Notes: generated by a model not told the origin, from the sequence alone. A stretch of DNA of 64,000 nucleotides from Paramecium octaurelia (GCA_905182995.1 CAJJDP010000139.1:107893-171892), one strand, 5' to 3'; counted from the first letter of the stretch, positions 1 to 13,325 are shown. A program made the numbers and translations.

Positions 1-1984
1 AGGAAGAGCAATACAAAACAAGTATAGGAGGATTTCTATCAATTTGTATGATAGCTACAATCATAAGCTTCTTTTATTCCAACATCATTAACTTTTTTGC
101 AAAATTAAACGTAACTTCTACATCAGAATTCACATTTGCAAATGATCCAGACGATTTGAAATTGGATAAAGATCATTTTATGTTTGCTGTTTAGATCGAA
201 TAAGATAATTTCACTACTAATCCTTTTTTCAATATCACAGTTGAACAGCGTCATTATCATCGATATCCCAATGGTACTCAATATCGATACCCAAATATCT
301 ATATTGACTTGGTACCCTGTACGATAGACCATTTTTCACATCTCTTCGAATTGTACAGTGTCAATTTTACAGATTAGTTTGAGTAGTAAAATCTAAAAAA
401 TTTCCTTTGTCCCAATTTAAACTTTATTCATAGCTAGAATATGACTGTGGGAGGAGTTTGGGCAAGCAATGATTATTATTTCTTAAAATTCTCTGTTACC
501 AATTGCATAAATTCATCAAACAATAATTTTACTTGGAAACCCACATGCAAAACTTCAGATGAAATAGCAAGTACCTTAAATTATCAAGGGAGTTTTCGAT
601 TTCAGGTCTTTACAACCAACTTTGTATGATTAATATATTTAACTATGTAGTTAATCAATCCAAACAGACCAAAAGATTTTGTTTAACCATTTTTAGCAAC
701 TGATTAATTTTACACTTTTGTACCAGATAAAATGTTTGTTTAATCTGACATATTTTTTCGGACAAAGAAAGTCACAACCGATTAAGGAATTCTCATGTAT
801 CCAGATAAATTATATGACGCCTTTGCTTTTAGGGATTACGGGGATTAAAGAGAACAATTTGAAATATCCAGGATAACTCCAAATTATTATGGAGCCTTCT
901 ACTTTTAGAGAAGTCCCTATTCATATCAGATCAATAGGAAGTTCTTGCGTTTGGATGAATTATTGAGTTATTTGGGAGGGTTCACTTAGTTTATGATGGT
1001 TGTAGTTGGAATTCTGGTTAGATTTTATAACAGACAACACCTAGTTGTTTCGATTGCTAATGATCTTTATGAATTTGATATGAGTTTGAATAGAACAACT
1101 ACTTAAATGAATTTTAATACCCTTTTAGAAAAGAAAGAGAGAAGGGAGATACAAAAACAAAAGACGAAGAGCAATCATTAGGCCTTGCCAAAGATTTAAG
1201 TGATGACTACTTTCTCAAACAAGCCTGATATGTTACAAAATACTATACCAGCTAATAATGATACAGAGGGATATGAATAAAAACATTCAATGGAATATAA
1301 TCAACCAGCGTAAACTAGATTGAGTATTCTCAAAGTAAAAGCTTTTGAGTACTTTGAAGATTTTAAGGAATTTATAAAAAAAAAGTATGTAATCGGTTTA
1401 GGATTTCGAGTTATTCTGAGCTCGATTATCCCCCTAGAATCCATAAAAAATAATGATTGTGTGGTACTTCAAAGAGCCATGTACTATTTATAGAGTATCT
1501 TAGTGATTAAGTGAATAAGGAATTAGATATAGAATATATCATAAAATAGCTTCATGAGCTTGCAAAACTAAAAAAGGTTTTGTTCACTGAAGAATAGATC
1601 ACATTATTTAATTTCAGTAGAAAACCTAAAATTGCCTTAATACAAGAAGGGAAGAAACGGCGATCTACAAAGTAAGATGATATTTAAATCAATTTTAGAT
1701 ACATAGTTAATGAGTCTGTTTCAGCAGAAGAATAGGGATTGCTTCGGTAGTTTAATAATTTAGTGACTTCGTATTATAAGATAATGGGATAGGATTACGA
1801 GAGTTAAACCCAGGAGTAAGTACGATTTAACTAAAGACTCATAATATTGTTGGGTAGTGAATTAATGAATGTATTGGAGAAGGAGATTTCTCAACAATAG
1901 CATTTGGATTCAGAAAACAATGAAGTCAAAGAAGAGGAAAACCTGATTAGTGATAAGGAAGTACAAAATGAGAAGAAAGATTGA
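1..1984 (+). CDS. Ciliate two-TM membrane protein, 5' end missing
   Basis: The gene enters the window already in frame at base 3 and stops at TGA 1982-1984. A hydrophobic segment lies just after the window start (GGFLSICMIATIISFFY), followed by an N-glycosylation-rich ectodomain-like stretch. A second TM segment (YLGGFTQFMMVVVGILV) lies near 960-1030, with a charged cytoplasmic-type tail beyond it. A 27-nt intron (624-650) is clear because the frame resumes directly after it. This two-TM layout with an LGGF motif is common among putative transmembrane proteins of Paramecium and Tetrahymena, but I cannot name a function. The frame is disturbed between about 1385 and 1460. The tail from about 1457 (SKSHVLFIEYLSDQ) is clearly coding but reaches the upstream exon only across an in-frame TGA at 1454-1456 or an unrecognised splice. 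Confidence 0.8.
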
Positions 1985-2106
1985 AGTATATGTCATTTAT
2001 TATATATAAATAATATTCTTTTATATCTACAAAAGGGATAATAATAATAATTCTAACAATCACTTAAACACTAATTTCAATTTTTTTTAATTTTTAAGAA
2101 TTAATT

Positions 2107-5100
2107 ATGCTTGAAGAAATATTGCTGAGTGGAGTCGCAGTCAAAGAGATAGCATCTCATTCCAATATTACCTTAATAGGAAACTAGGTTGAAGAGCATT
2201 ATAAATGCACGGACTCATCAATTACTTAATTAATAGAAGATATGATTTATGTTGTGTATGTTTAATTGTGTATATAACAATAGAAAGGTTACGAATGGGT
2301 AGACTGTATCGATTCATAAATATGAAATGAAAGACTTATTTTGTAAGTAAATATCACTGACAAGTGAGTACCTTAATTTTTCTCATTTAATTACTTAAAA
2401 TGGATGTGTTATAATGAAGGATAATGATACGCCCTATTTATTGGTAGTGACACAAACAGGATAAATATTTTATAAGAATTTAATTACTAATGCTTCTAGC
2501 ATAATTAAGAATTTGATGGTGGATAATCAAAGAATTGTGTGTCTGGCTAAATCACTAACCAACAGTGGTAATTAACTCAAAATTTATGCGTTGAGCGAAA
2601 CTGATTAATTAAATTCTATAACAATAGATGTGCGCAAAAATGAAATTCTGAAAAGCAAATATCAACTAAGTTTTGGTACCAAATTTTTAAGTAAATTTTT
2701 TGGGAATCAAACTAATGATTGGAAGACTGCATATTAAATTAATGATAAACAAATAATCTACTACTCCTTTTAAACTTAATTTCATTTGTTGGAAATTAAA
2801 GGAACCGATATACCATCCAGATAATTACAGGTTGAGGACAATGTCAAAGTCAAATAAATAGAAGTGTTCTAACATAAACCAAATGGATAAACTACCTTAT
2901 GTTATCTACATTAAAATCAGTTGAAAATATATTCACTAATTGGAAATTAATTACGAATAAATTGTGTCATTTCTCAATTGGAATTCTTATAAAACATAAC
3001 ATTCAGCATCAGTAGTATTTCCAATACTATAATTTTGATCTAAGGATGCGAAATCTATTAATTAGTGATTGAAAGCAACTCATTTGAATTGATTAACTCA
3101 AATAAAAATCCAATTTTAGGTTTTATCAACCAAGATGATTAATTGTTGTTGTTCTATAGAAACCATATTTCCTTTATTAATTAGCTTTAAGATCAGATTA
3201 GTAAGAGATAATATCAGTTAAGACAAGAAATCACAAAGTTCAAAAAGGATGTGGAGAATCAATATAAATTAAAGGATGAAGAGCTGATCCTTCAATCAAT
3301 CTCGATTGATTCCTTTGTGGAGAATAAACTTGATCAATTTCAAACCCTCATCAAGTTTATGCATCGAAATTTAGACCAACGAAGGATTATCCAATTGATG
3401 AAATAACAATGTAATAACTTTTGCATCGAAGACTTTATGAATGAAGTAATGGATGAGTTGGAAGACATTTACTATTATTTGAAACCAACCATTCAAATGC
3501 TAGACTTGGATTTCAATCAAACCTACAACCTATTGAGTTAACAGCTAATGTGTTTGGATCAATTCTTGATGCATGTCTTTTACGATGAACTCTAAAACAT
3601 CTAAGAGCCTCGGTAAGAACAATCAGTAAAATTTTCGTTGCTGAGATGCTTAGTAATCAATCAACTCAAAGACTATTACCTCATGTATTTGGAAATCTAC
3701 ATTGGTCTGGCTGTCCTCGCCAATATATCCAACTTTCAATTAGATCTCCAAAATGATCATAAGTTATTTTATGATACCATGCTTCTCTTAACTTTATTAT
3801 AGGATAAGGGCTATGTATCCTTCTAAGATCTAATTAGGAAAATATTCTAATAAGTATCCTATGAGGTTTCTTTGCAGAAATTAAGTGCCATTCAAAATGT
3901 TGTCTATAAATTTATTAACTTAATCTACAAGGAGGTGTACAGGGACTTTGCAATCCCAGAGGAGTTATTATGTGAGGCTTTCGTAGATAATTAGAAAAGA
4001 TCTTTGATACAATAAAATAATGCAAAAGAAATTATTAGGCATTTCAAAATAAGTGAGTAGATTGGATTATAAACACATAAGATTACTGAATTTATAAATG
4101 AAAACGAGGATCAATATCAAGAATTAAAATTGAGAATCTCGTTTTATCTGCTATAACAACAGGACTCTTACGGAGGAGATGAATGGGAGATGATATTAAA
4201 GAAATTGATAAGTTTTGCTATTAAATAAGAGCAATATCAACTTTTGTTTTAAGTTTTGAACATGAATGAGACAAAACAAATAAATGAGTAATTGTCGTTA
4301 ATGATTGAGAGCAATCAGTTATTTAAATGCCAACTAAGTAAGTTATATTGCAAAATATGATAGATGCAAGAACGACTGATCAAATCGCAGAATTGTTACT
4401 TCAATACTCTCGTGAGAAATGTCTAAACTTGAATAAAGGAGAGAAGATACTTCAATACTTCAGTTTTCTAATGAGACAAGAATCCAAAATCAAGGTATTG
4501 AATATTTGAATATGTAACAGGCTTTTACTTTGTTGTTCGAGTATATTGTGAATTTGGAAATGTTGTTATTCACTTTAAAGTTCAAGAGCGTGAATCGTGG
4601 AGTGAAGATGCAATTGGATTACATCAAGATATTGTTGAATCAGATGGAATTACAGAGCAGGTAAGACAATTTACCTTATTCAAAATAATTAATTTGCAAG
4701 TTGAGTGATTAGAATTATGAGCAATTTAAGAATCCAAGCACTATTAATGATAAATCTGAGATTGATTTTGCATCGCCAAGAAATATCAGAATAGTAAACT
4801 AAGAGCAGCTAATAAAATTTAAGAAATACAAGGAGATTTAGCATTATGTGTGTAGCCATTACACTCCTTATGCCTAACTCAATAAGGTTGTAGAATAATT
4901 GATATTCAAAAAAGATCTGGATTAATTGATCAATGTCTTTGAATTGAGTTTAGATCCCAACTTCGAGAAGAATATAGTGTTTTTCTATTTTAGTAATGAG
5001 GAATAGAGACTAGAGTTGCTCAATAAGGTGAAACCATTTCTGAGTCAAAAGGAGTTTTCAATAATTCTGGCGTAGATTTGTGTGGTCTGCAATTTGAATT

Positions 5101-5204
5101 TCGAAAAGTGCAAGGAATTGTTTAAGATGGCCTAGTGTCAAGAATACTTTTTACAATATCTGATTAATGTTAACAAGGAAGCCATCGCCTATATGATAGT
5201 CTGA
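2107..5204 (+). CDS. Large unrecognised helical protein (about 1,000 aa)
   Basis: ATG 2107 opens a frame that continues to TGA 5202-5204 after removal of three mini-introns: 2256-2283 (28 nt), 4338-4363 (26 nt) and 4495-4520 (26 nt). The first third is beta-rich and reads like WD/propeller-type strands (LLVVTQTGQIFYKN). A heptad-like stretch follows (residues about 360-420), and the rest is alpha-helical, with many leucines and glutamines, without Cys/His clusters, signal peptide or membrane segment. A propeller followed by an alpha-solenoid is the layout of scaffold nucleoporins and coat proteins, so a nuclear-pore or trafficking scaffold is possible. I recognise no family signature, so this remains inference. 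The stop is 107 bp before the next gene on the same strand. Confidence 0.8.
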
Positions 5205-5311
5205 TTGTTCTATTCATTTTATAAAAATTTTAGGAAAAACAGTATATTTAAAATATAACTATCTGTCTTGTTAAAATATATATAAATATATTACATACAA
5301 TTAATTTAGAA

Positions 5312-7947
5312 ATGATTGATAACAAGAATGCTCTGATTAGTTGTAGTGCATTTAAAGAGAGTGGTGTTTTGAAGGGATGGTGCGAAAGATTGCTGATTTA
5401 TGATTTATTGAAATAAGTAAAATTTATGATAGATAGGGAGGTGTTGAGATATATAGACGTGAAGGGGTAAACTCAAAAGTAGTTGTTAATTGAAAATTAT
5501 ATCATCCATCCAGTTGGTTTTCATTAAGGAAAGTGGTCAATTAAATTTAAGACTCAATAGGAAATTGAACCGAGAGTGGCAAGGTTTGGTTGGACTAATC
5601 AATCTGAAGCTCTGCAATGGTACGATTATTTCAACGGAAAATATTGGACTTAGAAAATAAAAAAAGACAATATGGAGAGGAATCTCTAAGAATGGGATAA
5701 ATTTATGCCTGAATCTGAAAGAGTGGTGAATCAAATAGTGCCTACAATGGATATTAAACCAAGTTAAATTTCAAGAATGAGACAAATCATACCATTGTTA
5801 CCACAATTTTTATAAGTATAATAATATTATTAAAATTAGAATGATATTGAAATTATATTAGAAAACACATTTGAAAATTTATAAGGTTTTTCAGACATCC
5901 ATTCGTTTAAAGTTTTGCATCAATCTCAAAACAAAGTACTCTATCAAGACTCCAAGGACCCTTTGCATATGCGATTCTTTCTGAAATCCGAAATGTCTCC
6001 AACCAAAATATTTGATGTACCCCAGATTACCTTATTCATTAGGAACTATCGACTCATAATTTCATAGACAATTGGAGTCCTCAAGTATCCATATACTAAG
6101 TGTATCCAACTAAAAAAGATTGTGCTATAATCTACACAGAATTTGATCTAAGTAGAAATACATAAGAGAAGATCAATGAAATAGAATTTGGAGGAACTTA
6201 GAACTTTTAGTAAAAACAAAAGCAAAACATACAAAACGAAAAGATAAGATTAATCTATACATAGAAACACTTTCAAATTGATGAAAGTGCTTATTGCATT
6301 ATGAAAAAATATATTGGAAATGAAATACATCATAATCAATTTGACAAAGACAGAATCGATGGAACTGATCAATATAAAATTACGAGATCATGTGTTCTAA
6401 TATAAGCATAATAAGATGGCAATTATAAGACATAAATTATTGAAGACATGTATTTGTCATGCCAAAATGGAGAAAAGGGTGAGGAGGTTATGAAACGATT
6501 TCTTCTGTCATTCTCAAACATTGATGATCAAATATTAGAAGCTGATCACTATATCAAATAGAAGACAGAACATGTGCTTATCAAGAATGAGGATGATATT
6601 GAGAACTTTCAAATTTCATTTATTCAAATAGAATAAGAAATACATAGAATTACCTCTGAATAGCATCAACAATAATCTATTTAAGAATATCAAGAAATAT
6701 TGAATTTAATCGAAAGTGGCTATTACATCCAACTATCCATCAATAGATAATTTAATCAAAGTATTTTACCTGGGTTGGATAAATAATTAGAAACATCCAA
6801 AGAAGATGGTCATTTCTTACTAACTAAATATTATGAACTTGATCCCAAGAAGGGTGGCTTAGTTTATACTAACAAAAAGTTAGTCAGTGATTAAAGAAGT
6901 GTCCTCTTAGACATCATTAAGAGGATGGGTTCCAATTTGTTGAGTGGCAAATCATTGATGTCTGTTTCGTTGCCTATTCAGGTCTTTGAAGCCAGATCAT
7001 TTTTAGAGAGAATGGCAAGGGCTTAAGGCCATGCTCCCATCTTTCTTGAAAAAGCAGCCTAAACGATGGATGTTATGGAGTAGATGAAATTAACAGTCGC
7101 CTTTCACATGTCAAGCTTTATGATGGGAATTTAGTAAGAAAAACCATTCAATCCTATTATTGGAGAAACCTTTGAAGGTAGAATTAAGGGATGTCCAATA
7201 TATTTGGAACAGACCTCTCATCATCCACCAATATCAAATTATATCATGTACGGAAGAGGATATAAACTATTCGGAGCATTCTGCCCTGTCGTTAATATGG
7301 GAACTAATAGTTTGGCAGGTGAGCAATAAGGTCATTCACAAATTCTGTATCAAAACACTAATCTCAAATTTTACTATCTGGCTCAACCCTTTATGCTCTA
7401 CGGAGTTTTGCTTGGCTAAAGAAGTGTCAACTGTCATAAGAGAAGTTTTTGTTTCTAACCTGAACACTAATTGTTAATGGAAATCATTTTCAACCCCAAA
7501 GACAAGTCCTCAAGCTTTTTTAGCTCCTCATAACAAAAGATAGATGCTTTAGTTGGCAAAATTTGTAAAGTGACTCCTGGATGCATTTAAAAATGTTTGA
7601 AGGCTCATAAAACAAATTCAGGAATCAAGTTGAAAATTTTACCATAAGAGATTCTAGACACTTACAATACTAGTATCAAAGGTAGATGGACATCCTATAT
7701 ATAATTTGATAATGTTAAATATTGGGATATTGATCTTCACAGGTATAATATATCTAATGCTAGACCTTATGTTCTCGAGTTGGAGTCGTCTCCATTGCCA
7801 TCCGATTGTCTCTATAGATTGGATTTGTTATTTATGAAAATGAAGGACATCTCTAGAGGATAGGATGTAAAAGAACAAATGGAAGTGGATCAAAGAAAGG
7901 ATAAAACACTAAGAGAAAAATTTAAAAAGAAGAAAAAATAAAGTTGA
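5312..7947 (+). CDS. OSBP-related lipid-transfer protein (PH - START-like - ORD)
   Basis: ATG 5312 and stop 7945-7947 give about 880 aa. The N-terminus (KGWCERLLIYDLL ... YFNGKYW) looks like a PH domain. A START-like segment follows (FIDNWSPQVSIYQV). The C-terminal half is the oxysterol-binding-protein domain: its fingerprint EQTSHHPP lies at about 7207-7230, preceded by PFNPIIGETFEG. OSBP-related proteins carry sterols and phosphoinositides between membranes, and the PH domain normally targets them to phosphoinositide-containing membranes. One oddity: the frame used up to SPTKIFDV (about 6019) and the frame used from PDYLIHQEL on differ by two bases with no room for an intron, so the sequence as given has a frameshift inside the START-like domain. 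The ORD itself is intact and has no intron. Confidence 0.88.
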
Positions 7948-7964
7948 ATATGAAATCATTATAA

Positions 7965-9199
7965 TCATCGATTAATACATCCTAAAGCAATTAACGCTTT
8001 AGTTAAAAATCCTTAGTTTTAACAACAACTACCTTATGATTGTTGTTGATCTTATTAGCGTTAGAACTAAAATTATAAACTCCTGAATTTCATAGCTTCC
8101 CATTCTTAAATCGATGATTTTTAACAAAAATGACTGTCAAAAATTTTTGATTAACTTTCAAGAACTTCAGATGTATAATGAGTTGATTTGAGAGATATCA
8201 TTGAAGAGCTTCTTATCGATCCTTTTCTGTCTTATCCTTATGACAACATCCATTGATGATTTTTTATCTGATCAATGGAAGGCCTACAAGGAATTCTATA
8301 CTAAAGTAGACTGTTGATTAAGGACTTGCATTCATCAGAAACATCGTATTCGTATTCCAATTGCCTTCTTGATAGTATTTTTTAGCTCTTTTCTAAAAAT
8401 GTCATCCCTTAAAATGGTGTTTTTCCTTAAACCATTTCGTACAACAACACCCCCAGACTCCATAAATCAGATTTATAATCAGTTGTTTAGGATTGTATCA
8501 TCTCAGGAGACATATATTCAGTAGTACCACAGAATGCTTTGTGGTAATTTGGCATTTATGTAGCCCATCCAAAATCACCTATTTTTAAATCTCCAGATTT
8601 AGTTATTAATAAGTTTTCAGGCTATTTTAAATTTTCTATTTGTACTTTTAAATCTCTGTGTACAATCTTCATTTTATGCATATATTCCAAACCGGCTAGC
8701 AATTGGGAAAAGTATTAATAAGCTTCTTTCTCTTGTAAGCGTTATTTACGTTTTATCAATTAAAAAAGTGAGCCCTATTCTGCATATTCCAAGATTAAGA
8801 AGACACTATTTAGTTTTAAGTTACATAACAGTACCTCATCTAATCTTCGTAACAGTAGCATAATTTTAAAATATTTGGATGACAAAGTTTTTTTTATATC
8901 AATATTTCTCTTTTTAAGTTTTCTATTGATTCCTAGGCCTTAAGTTTTGATTTACTAATCTAAAATATTTGATCAAAATTTTACGGTCTTTCTTGCATAA
9001 TATATTCGACTGTTAATATCTCTCACTAGTGAAACGGACCCATACGCTCCAGAACCTAAACATTATTCAATTATTTGAAAGTCCCTTTGAAAATTAATGA
9101 TTTTATACTTTTCACTTTTCTTTTAATTGCTGTTTCCTTAGCTCCACTGAGAGTCAATATAACACAACCTAATAACTAGTCTTATATAATACAATTCAT
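7965..9199 (-). CDS. Aurora-like Ser/Thr protein kinase
   Basis: The start ATG is at 9199-9197 and TGA at 7967-7965. A 24-nt intron (9192-9169) follows the first few codons, and three more mini-introns are needed, one of them splitting HRDLK from PENLL. The kinase domain is complete: glycine loop LGSGAYGSV, a YYARKT lysine, HRDLKPENLL, the magnesium motif in KIGDFGWAT, an activation segment FCGTTEYMSPEM and DLWSLGVLLYEM. DFGW plus this activation-loop ending is most like Aurora kinases, though ciliates have large divergent families. The C-terminal about 90 residues are Gln/Ser-rich. It converges on the OSBP gene with 17 bp between the stop codons. Confidence 0.87.
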
Positions 9200-10153
9200 T
9201 CTTATTCTAAGCAAGACCATGATCATTTGCTTATTAAAACACCTTTTAATTCATATCTTCTTTTTTCTTAATAACGATTTTGTTCATTATAAATACTTAA
9301 GAATTTGAAGATATTAATTTATTTGGATCAATTTGTTTTCAAAATATATTATAGTAAAATACATGAAAAAAATTTAGACACAAAAGCACAAGGGCTTTAA
9401 TATCAGATTAATGGTGTACTATTCTAACTCATTAATTAAATTATAAATAATTAGACATTTGGAATTAATACGCTAAATTAATTCTTTTTACTTTGAACAT
9501 CAAATTATATTGATTACACTCTAAGTTAGTTCTTCGGAGTATTGATTAGATATTTATTATTGGTCATAATATTATTCTCAATTAAATAATGATATTTGAT
9601 AGAAATAACAAATAAGTATGATTGATCTATTAATAAAATGTGTTACTAATAAAATAATTGTTAAGATTGAATTAGAATAATATTTGTATAAGTGGAAAAA
9701 TTAATAAACAAATTCAATCTTTTAAACAAATAATTGTAGACATCCAATAAACATGTAAATTTAGAAATTAAAGAGAATGATTGGAGTAGATATGAAGATG
9801 AATTTTTGATTATCATAATCTTAAATCTGATCTGATTCATTTCTAAAACGGGAAATTCTTTTTTATTAGATATGTGATATAAATGCATTATAAATTAGGT
9901 CTTATAATCAATAAAAAGCTCATTATTATGATTCTTAGCATGTTGAGTAAAGTTTATAGATGCTTAATAGCTCTTATTTGTGAGAATAGTATTGGATGTC
10001 AATAATGAATGTTGATAATTTGATAGAAAGGTTAACAAGTAAGTATTACATTTTAATTGTTATATTATTTTGTATTGCCTAATATTGAAATATATTATAT
10101 GAAATGGATTTTATTTATGATTAAATATATTTTTAATAAATTAACTGTTTATA
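9200..10153. other. AT-rich intergenic stretch between divergent genes
   Basis: About 950 bp of very AT-rich DNA lies between the divergent kinase genes ending at 9199 and starting at 10154. The only item worth noting is the reading frame on the minus strand at 9403-9888, listed separately. I see no repeat array, RNA gene or clear coding sequence elsewhere. Both flanking genes start from this region, so their promoters must lie here. Confidence 0.5.
9403..9888 (-). CDS. Possible small gene, unrecognised
   Basis: With the ciliate code an ATG at 9888 opens about 160 codons without TGA, ending at 9405-9403. The product has no recognised motif. Its composition (Ile, Asn, Leu, Ser, Phe) is what AT-rich noncoding DNA would also give, and no intron is required. 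Open frames of this length can occur by chance when TGA is the only stop. I list it because it is the longest frame in this gap, not because of any similarity. Confidence 0.28.
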
Positions 10154-11504
10154 ATGAGTTAACTGAAGAAATTAAATCAGCAGGTTAAATAAGTGAAATG
10201 CATAACACTATCCGCTAATTAATCTCATCATTCTCATCAGTCATCAGTGAAAACTTTACCAAAACCAATAGCATCTCGGCCTGTAACTGCGATTACTAAG
10301 AATAGTAATAGAGTGGAGGCTGTCAAAATAGATCTGGTCAAATAGAAAAAGCAAATAACAAATATTAGTGTGACTAGATCTACTTCTTCTGCTCGTACAA
10401 GATCTGCTTCCAATGGACCCAAGGAGGAAAAAATCCCAAGAATTTTAGGAGACTTATTAGGTCCTGAAGTTGAATTGGCAGATTGCTAAGATTTCTTATT
10501 GTAATTGAATGAGCCGCAATTTAAGATGGATGAAGACTTAATGAAGGAACGTGTGATTTTGGCCAATAGGATAGCAAATACAATTAAGGTGAAAAAGAGA
10601 ATACCGACAACCACAGCAGATTATTATAAGGTTTAATATATTGGCTTAAAATAGGCAGCTGTGTTCTGTTATAGGGAAAGGCGCTTTTGCTAAGGTTTGT
10701 CTAGGAATCCAGATTTTGACAGGAGTAAAAGTAGCAATGAAGATTATTGAGAAATCGAGTCTCAAAAATGAAAGTGCCAAAAAAAGGTTGATGCAAGAAA
10801 TCACATTAATGAAACTCTTATAACCATACAAATGTTGTATTCGATTATACGAAGTTTTCGAAACCAAAAGATAAATCTATTTAATTATGGAATATGTCGA
10901 AGGAGGAGACTTAATCAAGTTTACCAAAGAAAAACCATTATCTGAATAGATGGCCAAAAATATATTTGGACAACTGGTGTTAGCACTTTAAATCTTGCAA
11001 AATCATAATATACTACATAGAGATATTAAATTAGATAATATCTTATTGTAAGGAGAATAAATTAAACTGTGTGATTTTGGTGTAAGCAGATAGATTGTAA
11101 AGGGACAAAAAATATTGGAATAATGTGGAACTCCAGCTTATTTAGCCCCAGAAATCATGACATAAAAAACTGGATATGAGGGTTTCGCTAGTGATATATG
11201 GAGTTCGGGGGTTCTTCTGTATATTTTATTGGTTGGCAAAACACCATTCAAGGGCAATAATATGAATGAACTCAATCAATAGATTTAGAGTGGACTCTTG
11301 AATTTTATGGAAATTAAAAAGGCCAATCTCTCAAATGAAGCTGTGGATTTGATGAAATCAATTCTAAATATCAATCCAAAATTGAGATTTACATTATAGG
11401 AAATCATGAAGCATACTTGGATGAAAGAAATCGATTTTAAATAAATTAAATAATAACCTAATACAAATCTGGATTTAAGAATTATTTGTTAGGTATATTA
11501 TTGA
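10154..11504 (+). CDS. Ser/Thr protein kinase with basic N-terminal extension
   Basis: ATG 10154 and TGA 11502-11504 give about 440 aa. Residues 1-160 are a Ser/Thr/Lys-rich, probably disordered extension. One intron (10631-10658, 28 nt) lies just before the glycine loop. The catalytic domain is complete: IGKGAFAKVCLG, VAMKIIEK, HRDIKLDNILL, LCDFGVSRQI, CGTPAYLAPEI and SDIWSSGVLLY. All catalytic residues are present, so it should be active. It falls in the broad CaMK/NEK-like group abundant in ciliates. HRDIKLDN and the GTPAYLAPE loop do not decide a subfamily. Confidence 0.9.
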
Positions 11505-11741
11505 TTTAAACTCATTTAGATTGAATAATATGGCTACTAAAGAGAAGTTATAATAAAAACTTTATAAAGCAAAACATTAAGCCACATATCTGCTCTTTAT
11601 TGGGCATTATATTAGTGATACTTATATATATGTACATCGAAAACTTATTATATTTAAGTACCAATAAATATTTATGCTTTTTAAATAGAATTTAGAGATT
11701 TTTTAATATATAATTCTTTAATGATTATTTTTATTTATTGA

Positions 11742-13142
11742 TCACCCTTGCATGTACTTATTATAAAGAAGGGAATTTCTTAACTCTTAAACTGATTTAA
11801 ATTCCATTTTTAGTAAAGCTTGGATAAGTTGCAGCTCTTGTTAATAATGTGCTTAGATATGAGGTCTAAATTAACTAAGAAAAGGTGAGAAATTAATGCT
11901 TACTTATTTTTCGCATTTTTATGATTTTAAATTCTTTCCTCTCTACTACATATTGGATCGCATAGATCTAATATAATAATTCCAACTTAATATAGTTCTT
12001 CTTTTGCATCATACACAATTCCTCTCCTCTACATTCCATTATTTATTTCTACAGTTCCGCATTCTTTACTAAGTATTAACCAATTAATCTTTTATCCATC
12101 ATCATTCAAATGCGTTTTGCTCCAATCAAAATCGCAAATTCTTACAGCAACATCTCCACTATTATCTTTTGTCACGAGAACGTTCTCCAATTTTAAATCT
12201 CTATGAAAGAAGCCTTAACCATGAATGTACTCCAATCCAATAATTAACTAATTAATCAAAGATTTTAAGGTCTTTATCTTTTATTCCACTGGTGCTTTTG
12301 ATAGACAATTCACACTGAATTCTAATAAGTTATTGCAACCTAAATACGAATCATATTCTTGTTGTAAATAAAGATAAAAAAATCTCTAATTTTTCTCGTT
12401 AATCTCCTGTTCTACCCACCAGCTGTACAATCTAATCACATTTGGATGTTAAAGTCGTAACATTGCTTTGACTTCTCTTATTTGAGTGATCTGATTATAA
12501 AACAATTTCTGCCAACTGAACTCCCCCATTAATTTCACTTTTTTAATCGCATAAATTTATTAATCCATTTTATTAATGGCTAAAATTATAGATGTTTATC
12601 TCTAAGTCTCTTAATAAGGTCTGATAACACAGAATTCCTTTACAAATTTTCCATTACTAAACATATCACAATGATTAAATTCATTAAATTAAAAAAATTT
12701 AAATTCGTAACTTACTATCAATCCTTTCTATGGGTCTTTATCACAGCATTATAAAGGTAATGAAAAATCTATTAACTATTGAACGATGTTTTCATTGACT
12801 TCTATCAAACAACAAGCTTTTTGAACTGAAGTTGATAAAATAGGCTCTATTTTAACATCAACAGGACGTATTTATTTCTATGTATAACAAATCTATAATT
12901 ACCATCGATCCCTAAAGCATCTTGGTGACAATGTACTCTATTGCTGTAATCACATCTCTTCGTGAAATAATATGCTATATTTTATTGCTAAATTAGTTGA
13001 TTATAACGACTGCGAAAATATTGGGAGAGGGGGCTTCTTCTTGTTGCATCATCTAATTATTGATCTACTATTGCTTTTGAGGAGGTCTTAATTATTCATC
13101 TTCACTATCAATAAATTCTATATCAATCGTATCCTTATACAT
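11742..13142 (-). CDS. eIF2-alpha-kinase-like protein kinase, divergent
   Basis: The start is placed at ATG 13142 and the stop at TGA 11744-11742. The catalytic domain reads YAIKKVKLMGEF, REVKAMLRLQHPNVIRLY, then SWWVEQ with a short insert, HRDLKLENVLV and CDFDWSK. The REVKALxxLxHPxIVRYxxxW pattern and the insert before the hinge point to the GCN2/PERK group, which phosphorylates eIF2-alpha under stress. The DFG glycine is replaced (DFD) and no normal APE is seen, so activity is uncertain. The N-terminal exons are difficult: a 23-nt intron near 12980 and one or two further introns near 12900 are needed to keep frame, and a 29-nt intron (GTAAGC...CTTAG) lies near the 3' end. Confidence 0.75.
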
Positions 13143-13325
13143 ATTCCTTTAACTTTAATTTGATAATTAAATAAATAAATTTTAAGTAAATAAATCCAAT
13201 AAGTAGAAATTCAATTTCTAAATTAAACTGAAATTCTGATAAAGTTAGTAGTATATTACATTTTTAATCAACCACTTTTCAAATTTTCTCTTGCGAATAA
13301 AATATAATAATTTTATTAATAAATT

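Noticed and set aside
7160..7477. Plus-strand 105-codon frame starting MEKPLKVELRDV
   Set aside because: A shifted frame inside the OSBP domain; the correct frame carries the EQTSHHPP fingerprint.
10237..10867. Two minus-strand frames over the kinase at 10154-11504
   Set aside because: Antisense shadows; the plus strand carries complete kinase motifs.
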